From contig NC_089313.1 in NCBI RefSeq assembly GCF_036669915.1, forward strand, positions 1,943,085-2,007,084: a DNA stretch of 64,000 bases, written 5' to 3'. The DNA is from Pocillopora verrucosa (Eukaryota > Cnidaria > Anthozoa > Scleractinia > Pocilloporidae). The translations under genes and the position numbers were made by a program. Of this stretch, positions 25,301-37,044 are shown piece after piece. The stretch's first letter is position 1. Each line of letters begins with the position of its first letter. The notes under the pieces are model-generated. The model saw only the letters and a list, made by a program, of their open reading frames with translations, had not been told where the DNA came from and made no database searches.

Positions 25301-25671
25301 AAGAATAGCAGATGTTGAATTACATTTTTCATTTGTGAGTGTGGGGGGAGCAGGGGGGGTGGGGGTGGGTGGAGACCAGGGGGAGAAACAGGATAAACGC
25401 GTACGAAACATAATTTTCACTAAATATAATTCCTTAGGCCAATATCAAATTGGGTATTTACGCCAAAAGCTAACAGATTGCTAAGATATAAAGTGACATC
25501 TCCCCTTTCAAATCATGCTCACAAAATCATTATTCTCGAACCCGTTAAAACTTCCTCAACGTGCCTTACCGGTTCTTTGATTGTTTCCCTTTGTCCTCTG
25601 AGAAACCAGCCGAGAAAACTTCCCACTAGGAAAGCTAGAAGTAAAATAACGGATCCACTTAATTCTTCCAT
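22387..25671 (-). CDS. PTRH2: Peptidyl-tRNA hydrolase 2 (Pth2 family), 6 exons, 153 aa
   Basis: Archaeal/eukaryotic-type peptidyl-tRNA hydrolase. It cleaves peptidyl-tRNA to recycle tRNA, and the animal protein is anchored in the mitochondrial outer membrane and linked to anoikis (Bit1). Exons: 25570-25671, 24542-24616, 23999-24052, 23509-23576, 22872-22984, 22387-22436. Phases close to TGA. Residues about 7-26 are a single hydrophobic N-terminal anchor. The enzyme core begins [20 protein letters not shown], with the family GKGKxAAQ(C)xHAAV block crossing the exon 2/3 boundary. [20 protein letters not shown] and the terminal [10 protein letters not shown] match Pth2. It is shorter than the human protein (about 179 aa), mostly in the N-terminal linker. 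It is head to head with ANAPC7. Confidence 0.95.
22640..22815 (-). repeat. tRNA-derived SINE-like sequence
   Basis: On the minus strand it reads GGAGCCTGGGTTCAAGTCATGG, which contains a B-box-like GGTTCAAGTC. The plus strand shows SINE-like phrases (TGGGTGGAGAGAGGC, then TTTCCTAAGAACACAATACA). No A box could be fixed with confidence. Confidence 0.35.
23022..23204 (-). repeat. MITE family B, diverged copy
   Basis: TTAACCCTTCAGCTCCTAAG to TGTATAGGGTTAA, with the NNCAACCAAATTGTCCTTGTC core. It lies in PTRH2 intron 4. Confidence 0.65.
24147..24278 (-). repeat. MITE family B, partial copy
   Basis: Contains ACAGATTCTCCTTGTCAGTGCC, TATAGAGAACATG and GTTAGGGTGCAAAGG, matching family B in reverse. 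It lies in PTRH2 intron 2. Confidence 0.6.
24721..24931 (+). repeat. MITE family A, full-length copy (211 bp)
   Basis: Exact terminal inverted repeat TTAACCCTTTAACT / AGTTAAAGGGTTAA, so the element is bounded by TTAA. It lies in PTRH2 intron 1. Confidence 0.85.
25012..25090 (-). repeat. MITE family A, truncated copy
   Basis: TTAACCCTTTAACTCAC...TTTCTCCTTACAATATCAG from one end only. It lies in PTRH2 intron 1, about 80 bp from the full-length copy. Confidence 0.65.
25336..25385 (+). other. G-rich tract in PTRH2 intron 1
   Basis: At least four G runs of 3-7 (positions 25343-25384) make a candidate G-quadruplex on the plus strand, the non-template strand relative to ANAPC7 orientation but inside the PTRH2 intron. 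It is seen in the sequence; its function is unknown. Confidence 0.35.
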
Positions 25672-25993
25672 ATCTACCACAAAATAACCAATTCTGTACA
25701 CTACTTTACAATTTAAAAAATTATGGCTGACTTTTAGTAATTTTAGCGCCATGAAAATACAAGCCTGCAGGGTTTATAAGCAGCGGTCAGTTAGATCCGC
25801 TTCTTGGGCTTGCGCATATATTCTATTCAGAAGCTGCTGAGTAATTGAGTCCCGCGTAGTTCAAATGTTATTGCAATTTTGTAAAAAATAAGCAGTTTAC
25901 AATTTGCGGTTTTCTTTCACTAAAATCCCCGCGATCATCTCAGAATTGAACGTTGTAGTATCGCCAAAGAAATTTTTGGACAGAATAAGTTAA
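25672..25993. promoter_or_regulatory. Shared upstream region between PTRH2 and ANAPC7
   Basis: There are 322 bp between divergent ATGs. No repeat lies inside it and no TATA box is obvious. A bidirectional promoter is inferred. Confidence 0.5.
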
Positions 25994-28900
25994 ATGGCAG
26001 TGCCGCTAGATCAGGTGAAAGCTCTGCATGAAGCTGGGCTGTTTTCGAGCACTAGGATGTTGGTGAGTCTGTTTAATTGATTTTGCGTTTGTGCTACGAT
26101 TTGGAGATAAGAAAATTTGCCGAATCTATGTAAAAAATGTGACAGAGTCGGGGCCTTCAAGATTAGACGACCTCCAAAAATCCTTGATGTGTTCGAGGTC
26201 AGCTGCTTGAGGGCGAAGCGTTCACACTGTTATTTGTGCAAGCCTTCTTAAGCCCATCGCTTTCAAAAGAAATTTTTTTTGGAAACGATTTTAGTAGGTA
26301 GTAACGGCATCATAAACGTTGTCACATAGATGTCCCACACTTATAAAATTTTCAGCATTTTCTGGAGCTTATCTATCGGAATTAAATTTCATTTCATCTT
26401 TAATTTGCTAGGAGGAAGAAATGTAGTGTAACGGTTATGTCTATGTCAACAGATCTTTTTAACTCATAACTTGAGATTTTTTCCCCATTTTCAGGCAAAT
26501 TTTTTGTTGTCTGCAACTGAGCATAGTAATCAGGATAAATATGATCTAAGTCACATGGTTAACAAGTACCAACTGTTGGTGTATCTTGCTGATTCATTGT
26601 TTGATGATGAGCAATACAAAAGAGCAGAGGTATGCAAGTTAAAATAAATACAAAATTTTTATCATGATCATTCATAAATGTAATTATTGCCTTGGTTTAG
26701 GTCATTTCTTGGACACAATTAAGTGAAACATTCCATTCTCTTCTCTTATCAATATTATTAGAAAGAAGAACCCTTAAACTCCCATTGTCCAGATTGACCA
26801 AGACAGAATTTCTCCTTACAATATCAATACAGTATCAGCACATGAGTAATGAGAATAACAAAAAATATCTCTAGGAGATTATAAGTTGATCCCATACTAA
26901 AATTCCCCCAACTAAAATCATAAGAAGTGTATGGCAGACAGTAAGGAGAATTTTTAATAAGATCTTGAGAGTGAAAGGGTTGATAATGTGACTTTGAAAC
27001 ATGGAATGCTTCATGTCAAGTTAATTTTATTATATTAATATGTTTTAATAATTATGCATCTTTTGCCTCTAAAGCAAGTTTACACCAGAGCTTTACAATT
27101 GAAGAAAACTATCATCAAACACAAACCAAAAGCAAGTCCACCCTTGGTAAGAGTTTTAACATTGCAAAGTAAAATTTGATCATGTTATTGTTTATGTGTT
27201 AATTCTATAAGCTTTACATCGGCTGACAATTGTATGATTTGGCAGTTCTGTTTGCTTTTAATTTTTAGGGTTTGTTGTCAGAGGTTGAAGTAAAATACAA
27301 AATGTCACAGTGTTATTTACGTCTCAAGGAACACAAAGAAGCAACAACAATAGTATGTACTGTAAAGCTGTATTCCTTTGGGGTGAAAAATCAGTGGTGG
27401 GATCTTTGGACTGTGTCTCTGGGCAAGATGATGTACCAAGATTTTGTTGGCCTCTTTGCACTGAAGTTTAACCAGCTATTTTGGAAACAATTTGACTTTG
27501 TATTGTCATAGCTAATGAAACATTTTGCTGTTTTTTCAACAGCTGGAAGGGATATCCCAGAAACAAAGATCACCAAAGATAAATATGTCTCTGGCTAAAC
27601 TGTATCAAAGACAAGGCATGGAGAGGTACTATTCACAGGTCATCTGGATTGCATCCAGACATGGTGGTCATAGTGTGAACAAAAACACTTTTTAGATGTT
27701 TCATTTGATCATTTCTGAGAATTTGAAGAGTATGGTTTGAATTACCAGCGGGGACAATTTGATCAATATATTTCCAGGGGGGTTGAGTGGTGAGCCTCTT
27801 TTGACTACTATGGGAAGGAATATTAGTGCCTTAGAACAATTGAATTTGTAACCACATTCCTACACTGTACCTCTTTTTATAAAACCAAGATGAAATTAAT
27901 TTTGAGTTTGTTCTACAGGTCTGCTATTTCATGTTACAAGGAAGTTTTGAGGTAGATTTTCTTTAAAGTACTCCTTTTTTTGGTTGAATTTGAATGCCAT
28001 GAATATGGAGGTTTGCATTAAAATACAAAAGTGCTGTATGTTCCACCCCACTCTCTGTCAAAAAAAACCTCTGAGTCAATAAAATTGGAGAAAATACATG
28101 TAACTCGAACCCCAAATCTTAAACTTGTACTGGTGGCACAACTTATTACTAATCCACCAAAAATTGCCAGGGAAGCGGCCATCAGAGTTTAACTGGTGAG
28201 ACACTACTGACCTTTTAGAATGATACCATGTGTTGTAAATTTAAGGGTGTGTCCTCTAGCTCTTGACGCTGTGATTGGCTTGTTATCGTTGGGTGTTCCT
28301 GGCTCTGAAGTAACTTCGCTTACTGCCTCATCAACTCCAGGAATGGACTGGTAAAACATTTGTTTGAAATTAGTTCTTTGTTGTTCTTGGTTTGGTGTAG
28401 AAGTGTTGAGTTTGTTAAGTTATCAGTTATTTGTATATTAACCCTTTAACTCCTATGGATGACCAAGACAGAATTTCTCCTTACAATATTAATACAATAT
28501 CAAGAAAACAAGTGATGAGAATAAAGAAAAATATAAATTAAGGGATTTTAGCTGATCCAATACCAAATTCTCCTAACTAACATCACAAGAACTGTATGGC
28601 AGACAGTAAGAAGAATTACTGATGAGATCCTGGGAGTTTAAGGGTTAATAAAGAAAGGGTTCTATCATGGCTCTGAACAGTATCTTCAAATCTTTATTTG
28701 TGCACACCAGGCTGGGTTCATGGATAAAGGCACAAGTGTTAGCAGCGTCAGGGAAGCATGCAAGTGAGCTTATTGCCAATGGTTGTCGATTTTTCTGTCT
28801 TGACAGACAGTATCTTTGCTTTGCTTTTAATGATCACAGTTTCCTTCCAAACTTGTGGTTTCATGAAGGAAGTTTGTTTTTATGAACAGGAGGCCTATTT

Positions 28901-31900
28901 TTACATCAGGAAATTTCCTTTTTTTTGTTTGAATTTTCTCTGGCTCTTTGTGATATTTTCCTGTGCTCTGATTGGGCATTCTAGTTACTTACATTTAAAT
29001 TTTACAAAACTCAATTACAGAGTGCTCCTCGATACTTGCATGTCTCAGTCAGAGGCACAAACCAAGTCACATACCCGTGGTGGGAAATTTTACTTGCAAT
29101 TATCTTTTTTTTTTCTTTGCCAAATTAAGGAATTTTCCAATGCTGTATTTAATTGCTAACTTAAAAAAGAATTAAATCATAACCAAGTTTCTTCTCTCCA
29201 GAGGGGGCTCAAGCACTGAAGAGCTTGGAAACACAGGTGAACAACTGGTGGAAATTTAAAAATTTTTATTTGTAACACAAATGTGCTCTTCATTTTTAAT
29301 TTTATGGATATTGATGTATTTTTCAATTTTTTTTGTTATAGAGCTTGCGTGATAATGTGGAATTACTTTGTAATGCTGCAGAGATGTTTTACAATGCTGG
29401 AGATTACAAAAATGCAAAGTCTTTCTTCCAAAGGGTAACTCAGACATAATGTTTGCATTGTACATGTACATCAGGGTAATGTTCCAGAAGCAACTGGTAA
29501 TTTACTGATTGGAATCTAATCATAACAGACAAATCATATGAGCTGCAGATGTATAGTCTTTGACAAAGTAGTATTGTTATGTTGTTAGAAATGTTTTACT
29601 CTTCTGGGCAAGAAAAAACATCTGAAATCCAGCTCATTTGTTGGAATGTAAACATGACAAGAAAGTGTGCCTGCCCTCGATGGCTGGACAGAAGCCCTCG
29701 ATTGAGTTTGACCTAATCCTGTCTTCTTGAATTCTCTTCCTAAAGATTTCCTGTCTTTATTGAGTTTTGAACCTAATATTTTGTTAATAGGTTTTTTTTT
29801 TGGCAACAGATGGTGAAGCAGGAGGCTGATCAGCAAATGTTCATTATAACTCTCAGTCAATTCATCTGATCTTGCAACCAGCTTTCTTCCTTGATCAAGC
29901 ACTCATCCCATGTGCTTGTGGGTTGTTGCTTTTATTTTGTTTTGTTTTTTGTTTATTTTGGACTGGAACTGAATCTTTCCTCCCCCTTCTCTCCCCATCC
30001 CTCTCCTTCCCTTTTCTTCCCACCTCTTCTCTCCCAATCCCTCTCCTTCCCTTTTCCTCCCCCCCCCTTCTCTCCCAATCCCTTTCCTTCCCTTTTCCTC
30101 CCCCCCCCCCTTCTCTCCCCATCCCTCTCCTTCCCTTTTCTTCCCACCTCTTCCCACCTCTTCCCTCCCCATCCCTCTCTGATGAAATTGTTCTCATTTC
30201 TGTCAAATATAGGCTCATTCACTGGACCCATTTACTGTCCAAGGTATGGACATTTATGCATTTTTGCTGTCACAGAGTGGATGCAGTGACAGTGACAGGC
30301 TGGAGAAGTATGTGCTAAATGAATTGTTGCTTTTCATGTAAACTGAAACCTTTAAATGTAAATGTAAGAAAAATATACAATGGAGGGTTCCAAAAGTGTA
30401 TGTATTGCAACTCAGTGTAATGTTTCTGATGAATAAAGGCAGTAAGTTTGTAGTGCTGTGTCAGTAGGGGATATTATGAGATAATATGGTTTATCAACTG
30501 AGTGGATAATGTAAATTGGCAACCACTTTTAATCAAAAACTCTTTACAGCAGTCAATTTACTTTAACAACTCAGTTGATGAAAGCAAGTTATGTTTCTTA
30601 TGTTTATATTCTGGGACCAAGTGGTGTTATGAATGTCAGTTTGCATTGTGACACAGTTGATGTATTTGGGTGATAAAAAATTGTATCATTCTTTCACTAA
30701 GGTTGACAAATTTTGATCTAAACCTTTTATACTCTAAATCAGTGTACAAGTTCTCCGAACTGTTCTCTATAAATTTCCTATGGCACTTGCAAGGAGAATT
30801 TGTCCAACAATCTAGGGCTACTTGAGTTTGTGATGTTTTCTTATATTTATTTTATTTTTACTCAATGTTTGATTCAGGTGAGAACTTAGCTGCTGATCAC
30901 TCCTAGGGGTTTGAGGGTTAATGTGGCTTTTCATGCACAGTTTTTCTTTCTTCTTTTTTTTGTGGAAAGAACGGGCAAGTTATCATGAACATGAAGACCA
31001 ACCTTAGGAAAATAAAAAGACAAAAACCTTTTGAAGATACCTGTGTACAATCTCGAGTCTTATGGTGGTCGGCTGTTTGCCTTGGCTTCAGCGATGTTGT
31101 GGAACTCCCTCCCACAGTCATTAAGAGACTTGCAATCAGTTGAAACTTTTATACGGAAACTTAAAGAACATTTATTTTTACCGGCTTACATAGAACGTTG
31201 AATTTTCATTTTTGTTGTACTTTTTGTAAATAATATGTATAATTTCCCTCCTGTGAAACGTTTTTGGACCACTAGGACAAGATATTATATGGATTTTTTA
31301 TTATTATTATAATTATTATTATTAGACATGATTGTGTTTAAAGAGACCTGTGTATTTGTTTTTTTTTTCTTCCAGGTTAGCTAAAGACTTGATTCAAGTG
31401 ACACAACTTAAACCAGAGCCATGGATTGCAATGGGCCATTTTTGCAATGCTACAAACCGAGAGCCCAGAACTGTCTACTTTGCAGAGAAGGTTAGCAGCA
31501 TCTCAGTGATTGGTTTTTTGCTGACTTCAGTAAACAATAACCCTAAGCTTATTGCTTTTGATTTTTAATTCTATGCTTGTAACTTTTAGGCTCACACTAT
31601 CGACAGTCGTAACGTACAAGCACTTGTTTTGAAAGGTACGGATAACTGGAAACGTAGGATTTCTATGTGAAAAAGAGATTCCATGTTGTCAGGCGTCTGT
31701 TCACTTGTAGATCACAGATGATCTACGTTAAAATGTGGTAAGATGAAAAAGGGGCACACGAGGTGCAGCGGAGTGTACCACTGTTGTCGCGAACGTTAAC
31801 ATTAGCGTGATCGTATCTGTAGACAATTTCGCGTCATTGATAGACCCACTAATTCCTATATTCGTGTCTGGAGTTGAACTTACATGCATTTTTTGTTTGT

Positions 31901-34900
31901 CGTTGTTTAAAGTATATTTCAAGTTGCTTATACACCAGCCGTTCTGATATTTCTTGCAATGTTTTCAGCGAGTTTATTACAAGCGTTGGAGAAGCAACAG
32001 GAGTCCCTGCTGCATTTCCGCGAGGCAGTGAAGCTGGCTCCGTGGAACTTTGAAGCACAGAAAGGTATTTCTCTCCATATTTTCCTACCGTTGAAGCTCT
32101 AAAGTAGAGATATGGCGAGATACTTCTCGTGTTTAAGGGTACATCGTATTTCCTCGAGTAAACGCTCAGGCGCTTATATAAAATTTCGGCTAAAAGTTGG
32201 GTGGGGAGTGCGTTTATTTGGAGGAGGACGCTCAATTAAGCGAGCGCCTATTAAGATTGCGCTGTAATAAGAAGAAAATCAAAAGAACCGATAACACACA
32301 GAGAGAACTCTGCAAGCGCATAGAGATAGAAATAACCGGAACGTTAAAGAGAGTATTCTTCTCTACTGATTCCGCTGTAGTTAAAGCTTAAAAAATTATA
32401 AATTTGTAGCAATAGAAACAGGTTTTCCTTATATCCCTACTATTTAAGAAAGTGAGGGAGGAGGGGCGCGCGGTTATTTGAGGGGGGGAGGAGGAGGGTG
32501 AAACTATTGGCCTAGGGGTTGGGTGCTTATTCGGAGGAGGGCGCATGTAAGAGCGTTGGCGCATATTCGAGGAAATGCAGTATGCTATGTGTTCAGTTAG
32601 AAAAGGATGGTACGAGAGAGTAGACGGAAGATCGATCGCTTCAGCGCTCTTCTTATATCCAAATTTATAAATCAATGACCTTAGACTGAGATTGGATACG
32701 TGTTCCTAGCTATAGATAATAAGATAGGATGGCTCTTGTCTTGGTTGGTATTGCTGCAGAAGTAAAGCTGATGATCAACGAAGACTGAAAAGAGTTTGTT
32801 TAACGACACTCACTCGAAAAACGCTCTTTTTCTTTCACCAATTAGGTCTTGTTGAGTGTTACATGTCTGCAAAACGACATAAGGAAGCCTTAGCCGTGGC
32901 AAAGAACGCCCACAAGACTTTAGGAGCCAATCCACGGACGTTAACTGTAAGATAGTTTTGTACGGTGAACCGTGAGCTCCAGAGGTCTGATTGGTACTAC
33001 AAATCTTCCTTCTAATTGCTATTCATTTTTTTAAACTTCTTTCGTAGCTTTATGCTTCAGTTATGGCTCATGAACCGTCTCAATACGATAAGGTAAGTGA
33101 ATTCGTACGGAAAAACTATTCACTAAACCCTCTTCCCCGTAAAAACTGACCATGATGCTACGTAAATTTCACCTTTAAAAATTTTAATGATACTTAAGTC
33201 ACCCTTTGGCATCAGACGAGGAACAGCCCTTGCCAAGAATTTCCAAACGTGGAATTCCAGAGATTCAACTTGTGGGCCAAACTCGAACAACACTGAGATC
33301 TCAAATTCATAAGAATTTTTTGCACGGATTACTTGTGATTATTCAATAAAAAGAATCAAACCTTTTCGGGTACTTTATGAAGACCTAACGATTTGAATGC
33401 GTTTATACAAGGCCACAAGTATGTTGGAAAAAAGTTTGGCTCAAGACGATACTTATACAGATGCTGTATGTCTGTTGGCGGAAATCATGGGCAAGAAGCA
33501 GGAATACGACAAGGCTATTGCTCTGTAAGTTTGCATTGATGACTTACTCATCCTAAGAGGTGATCGATCTCCTAACTTATTGAGATGGAAAGTCTTTTTG
33601 AAAGAAGTCGTACCCTCGAACTGCGCAAAGGTCTGGGTGGAGAAGGTTAGAAACTCACGTGGCAAGAGTCAGTATACTGTGACTCCAGTAACTCTCCAAC
33701 CTACATGTACAGTGAGTGGCAAAAATAGTTGGCACGCCTCCCCTTAGTAGGTAGTCGACAACCCCCCACCCAACATTATAACCAGAAATCTTATAATTCA
33801 CGTCTAAAAAGTTTCTTGAAAGTTCCCCCCTTCCACCCCCCTCCCAAAAAAAAAAAAAACGTTGCCTGGAGGTGACCTATTTTAACACCAGCAGCAACTG
33901 CAGCCAACTTAACAAATCGACAGTGGTTTAGTGTGGTTTGTACTCTTACACACAAGGCCACTCGCAAGGAAAAATCTTTTATTAATGTTTTTTTTAAACG
34001 CCACCTCTTTACTTAGCTATTGGTAAGAACGTAGTTATTGATAGTATTGGCTGGGTTCCTAATCAAGGGTTTTGGTTATTTTCCAGTTTACGTAAACACA
34101 TGAGTCACGACCGTACAGCGCGACTGCACCAGCTGTTGGGAGATTATTTAGCTCTGACAAATAATTATCAGGAGGCACTGGACCAATACACACAGGCACT
34201 GAGGTGAAATGAGTCCCGTAGGGAAGCTGAAGCGGAGACATTATTGAGATGCAGAAGTAGACTGAGAGAAGACTGTTTTTGCTTCTTGCGGGCGCTGACA
34301 TCAAACAATCAACTAAAATGTCCTTGTTGTAACATTTTATACCAAGCGCTTCGGGAAAAATTTGTTGTAATCGCCAGAAAAAAAGAGCTCTCGATTTCCG
34401 GCTGTTGTCTGCGTCTCAAAAACGTCTGTGCTTAGGCGCCCTATTTCATCAGTAATGATAACTGTTCTTACAGGAGACTGGAGAATTAATAACGAATAAC
34501 ACAACAGTCTTCAGAGTCAGAATTTAATTGTTGGAATTCAAGGATTTACAAGAACCTTTACTGTGGATGCTAATCAGGAGTTTTTGTTTTATTTTAACGT
34601 GTCTGTGGTTAAAAACACATCACTAACAGAGAGTAATCACTCAGACTTTTCTAACAAAACGTTTTATTCAAACAAACTTGATAATATTGTTTTTTTTGTG
34701 TTGATATTTGTAGCATGAATCCCGGGGATAGTAAAGCGATAGAAGGAATGCAGAATGTCGAAAGAGCAAATGGGGGAGAAATGGAACATGACAGTGGAGA
34801 TGAGGCCGAGGAAACAAACGGTGGAGTCAGTTTAGAAGAGGTACTTGTTGTTTGCCAAGTATTTTAAAAAGTGACTCGTGATGGTGAAAAGCTTATTAAG

Positions 34901-35112
34901 TTTGCGAACGAGAATGACACGCTTAGCTGCGTATGGCTTATCACTGGTTTCCGGAGCATAAATCTTCCTCACTCAGGCGAAATCAAAAGGAGCATTTGGT
35001 TATCTTTCCTCAATTGGACAAATTGATAAGTTTTTCTTCCTTATCTTTCAAGGAGGATATTGAAGATGAAGAGCCATGGGCGCCACAAGATATTCGTGGA
35101 GCGGTTAGTTAA
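25994..35112 (+). CDS. ANAPC7: Anaphase-promoting complex subunit 7, 20 exons, 558 aa
   Basis: TPR-repeat scaffold subunit of the APC/C ubiquitin ligase, acting in the nucleus and on mitotic substrates. Exons: 25994-26062, 26495-26629, 27075-27146, 27269-27352, 27543-27625, 27919-27951, 28246-28350, 28711-28763, 29202-29236, 29342-29434, 30213-30307, 31376-31490, 31590-31635, 31969-32064, 32846-32946, 33048-33092, 33412-33524, 34087-34203, 34714-34840, 35053-35112. All are GT-AG and phases close to TAA. Matches along the protein include the N-terminal LFSSTRML, SEVEVKYKMSQCYLRLKEHKEA, CPLALDAVIGLLSLGV, KLAPWNFEAQKGLVECYMSA, HKTLGANPRTLTLYASVMAHEP and the last TPR GDYLALTNNYQEALDQYTQAL. The C-terminus is acidic as in human APC7 (599 aa) but ends sooner. 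The last GCG/GTTAGT could be a donor to an unseen exon. An AATAAA lies at 35701. Confidence 0.95.
26767..26983 (-). repeat. MITE family A copy
   Basis: AACCCTTAAACTCCCATTG to TGAGAGTGAAAGGGTTGA, reverse orientation relative to 24721. It lies in ANAPC7 intron 2. Confidence 0.75.
28438..28648 (-). repeat. MITE family A, full-length copy (211 bp)
   Basis: TTAACCCTTTAACTCCTATG to GGGAGTTTAAGGGTTAA, exactly the same length as the copies at 24721 and 35371. It lies in ANAPC7 intron 7. Confidence 0.85.
29976..30178 (+). repeat. Pyrimidine-rich tandem repeat in ANAPC7 intron
   Basis: About four imperfect copies of a roughly 43-50 bp unit built from TTCTCTCCC, CATCCC/AATCCC, CTCCTTCCCTTTTC and a C run of variable length. 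The strand is almost pure C/T over 200 bp. It lies just upstream of exon 11 (acceptor at 30212), so it may act as an oversized polypyrimidine tract. The long open frames through it are low-complexity artefacts. Confidence 0.85.
30719..30921 (+). repeat. MITE family B copy
   Basis: AACCTTTTATACTCTAAATC start and AGGGGTTTGAGGGTTAA end with the GGAGAATTTGTCCAACAATC core. It lies in ANAPC7 intron 11. Confidence 0.7.
31040..31203 (+). mobile_element. 3' end fragment of a non-LTR retrotransposon ORF
   Basis: An open stretch ending in TGA at 31201-31203 encodes a peptide of the type found at the C-terminus of LINE reverse transcriptases (SYGGRLFALAS, then LWNSLPQSLRDLQSVETF, then RKLKEHLFLPA). It is followed by AT-rich DNA and a TTA-type microsatellite at about 31296-31325, which could be the LINE tail. 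It is a 5'-truncated copy inside ANAPC7 intron 11. The assignment rests on motif memory. Confidence 0.6.
31296..31325 (+). repeat. (TTA)n microsatellite
   Basis: About nine TTA/ATT units with one interruption, possibly the 3' tail of the LINE fragment just upstream. Confidence 0.7.
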
Positions 35113-35370
35113 CGCTTTTTTTTTGATAGCTTCTTCAAGTATTTGAAACTCGGATTAAACTGGAAATGTGTCTTCTTTCCCTTGTGGTTTCTCCTAAGTA
35201 GTGGTATAACCTTGTCTATGGTAACCTAGGTGTAGTTCAGAGTGAGGGGGTGTAGACAAGACTTTCCCCCCCCTCCCCCCCACCACCACCATGACAAGAA
35301 AAAAAAAATGGGTAATGAGATGCTAGTTGTTGTCTTGGACGTTGGTGTAGGATCCCTTTTTTTCCCTTCA

Positions 35371-35581
35371 TTAACCCAGTAACAAGTAAGATCTGATTAG
35401 TAGTTTCCCCTTCCAATTGCTGCACATTTTCTGGTATTTTAGTGAGGAGAATTTGGTAACACATCCACATAGCACCCCTGTAGATGATACAGTTGTCTTT
35501 TCTCATCACTTGTTTGCCATAAGATGTATTGAAATTGTGGAGACTTTATGTTTTGATCATTTCTGGGAGCTAAAGGATTTA
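35371..35581 (+). repeat. MITE family A, full-length copy (211 bp)
   Basis: TTAACCCAGTAACAAGTAAG to GGAGCTAAAGGATTTA, diverged ends, unchanged length. Confidence 0.7.
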
Positions 35582-35948
35582 TCGTACATTTTGACTGTTC
35601 TTCTTTTGCAGCTTTTCTGATGCACCATGTCCTTCAAGCATTTGTTCTCCTTAGGGTGTGAAATTTTTTTCGTTGTCTAAAATAGATTTTACCATCTTTA
35701 AATAAATACATTTAGAAAAGTATTGCCCCTGCCAAATTGGATTTCATGGCTTTTTTTTTCAGGGCACGAAAATGTTGGCATGTATTTTTTAGTGAACACG
35801 AAGGGAAGGTTTCGTTCGTTTTCAAAATTGTAAAAACAAGCGAAAACAAAATAATAACAACAACGATAACAGCTAAAGGTGATAGAGCTTTTAAAAAAGG
35901 AAAACGAACAATTACCCCCTTCTCCCTGACGAACCGCCTTATTTTGCT

Positions 35949-36162
35949 CAACCATTTTAAACCTAAGATTGGTATTCACATTTTTCACACTGTTTTCTAC
36001 ACATTTTCTATGATACTGACGAAGAGAATTTGTTTGACAATCAGGAGCTTCTTAAAGTGGTCATCTTTTCTTATATTCAGTTGAACTTTACATTTGATAC
36101 AAGGAGGCTGCTGCCGTAAGGATAAATTAGAAGCCAGACACTTTTGTGGATTAAAGGGTTAA
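35949..36162 (+). repeat. MITE family B copy
   Basis: ATTTTAAACCTAAGATTGGTATTCACATTTTTCACACTG start, GAGAATTTGTTTGACAATCAGGAGCTTC core, GGATTAAAGGGTTAA end. Confidence 0.7.
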
Positions 36163-37044
36163 AAACTTGATTTTTTTTAGTGTTGTGTTTTCAGAAGCTG
36201 TATTTTTGAATAGTTTTTATTTAATTTGACTTTTCCTTTAACGAGGAAGTACAATCCAGATATTTGAATATTTCTGTAGTCTATGTAGCATCACATTAAC
36301 ATCTAATGTGAAAAAAAAGCATTTGAAACGTTTTGTAATCCCTTTCTCAAGAAGAAAAGATCACTATACTTCTTTTTCAAGAAAAAGAAGTGTTTGATAT
36401 CCCACAGTCTCTAAACTTGGAGGAGCTGTCGTTTTGGAAGCCCAAGTTGAACAAGGAATTAGTTACCTTTCCCGCCATTGGTTGAAACCTCTTAACCCCT
36501 ATCAGGTTGTCATTGTTTAAGTAATCTTCCAACAAATTTATTTGGGTATTTTAGCGTTTCTTCAAGAGCCATGAGTTCATGCTTTCGTTGTATCTTATTG
36601 CTGTTCATGTTACATGTCGAGTTTGTACACCATTTAATTTGGTCGTTTCAGTGAGACAGCCGCCGGACGAGTTATTTCTTCCACTGTGCTCAAGTTTCAT
36701 TAAAACATGAAGAGCGAATTCGATTCTTTGTTAATATTTGCAGCAGGTGTTTTAACCTGTTTTGAAATTCAAATTAGACGTTTCCTTTCAGTTTTCTTGG
36801 TTTCTTCAAACAATCCATATGTATATTTAATGAGCAAACTTTGAGATCTTCGCCAGACCGAAAGTTTTCAACTAAACTTCTGTCCTCAATAACTAGAACT
36901 TCGCTTGATTTACGACGCATAGAACAGTAGAGAAACCATTTCTTAATATCTAAGAAACTCGCTGAACATAGACAAGACGAACGAGGCTCATTCACTTGGA
37001 TTTGCAAATAATTTGGGAGAATTTCTCGGAAAGATATCAGCAAC

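Larger units (their letters stand above)
35113..37044. other. Intergenic region with two MITE-like copies
   Basis: Holds the ANAPC7 3' region (AATAAA at 35701), MITE copies at 35371-35581 and about 35949-36162, and a C-rich tract near 35266-35290. No gene is evident. Confidence 0.5.

Noticed and set aside
28060..28190. Another B-box-like GGGGTTCGAGTTAC in ANAPC7 intron 6
   Set aside because: The A box and repeat boundaries could not be defined, so it is insufficient to call.
29872..30318. Several long overlapping open frames on both strands
   Set aside because: They run through the pyrimidine tandem repeat and encode only Pro/Ser/Phe or Gly/Arg/Glu low-complexity sequence. They lie in an ANAPC7 intron.
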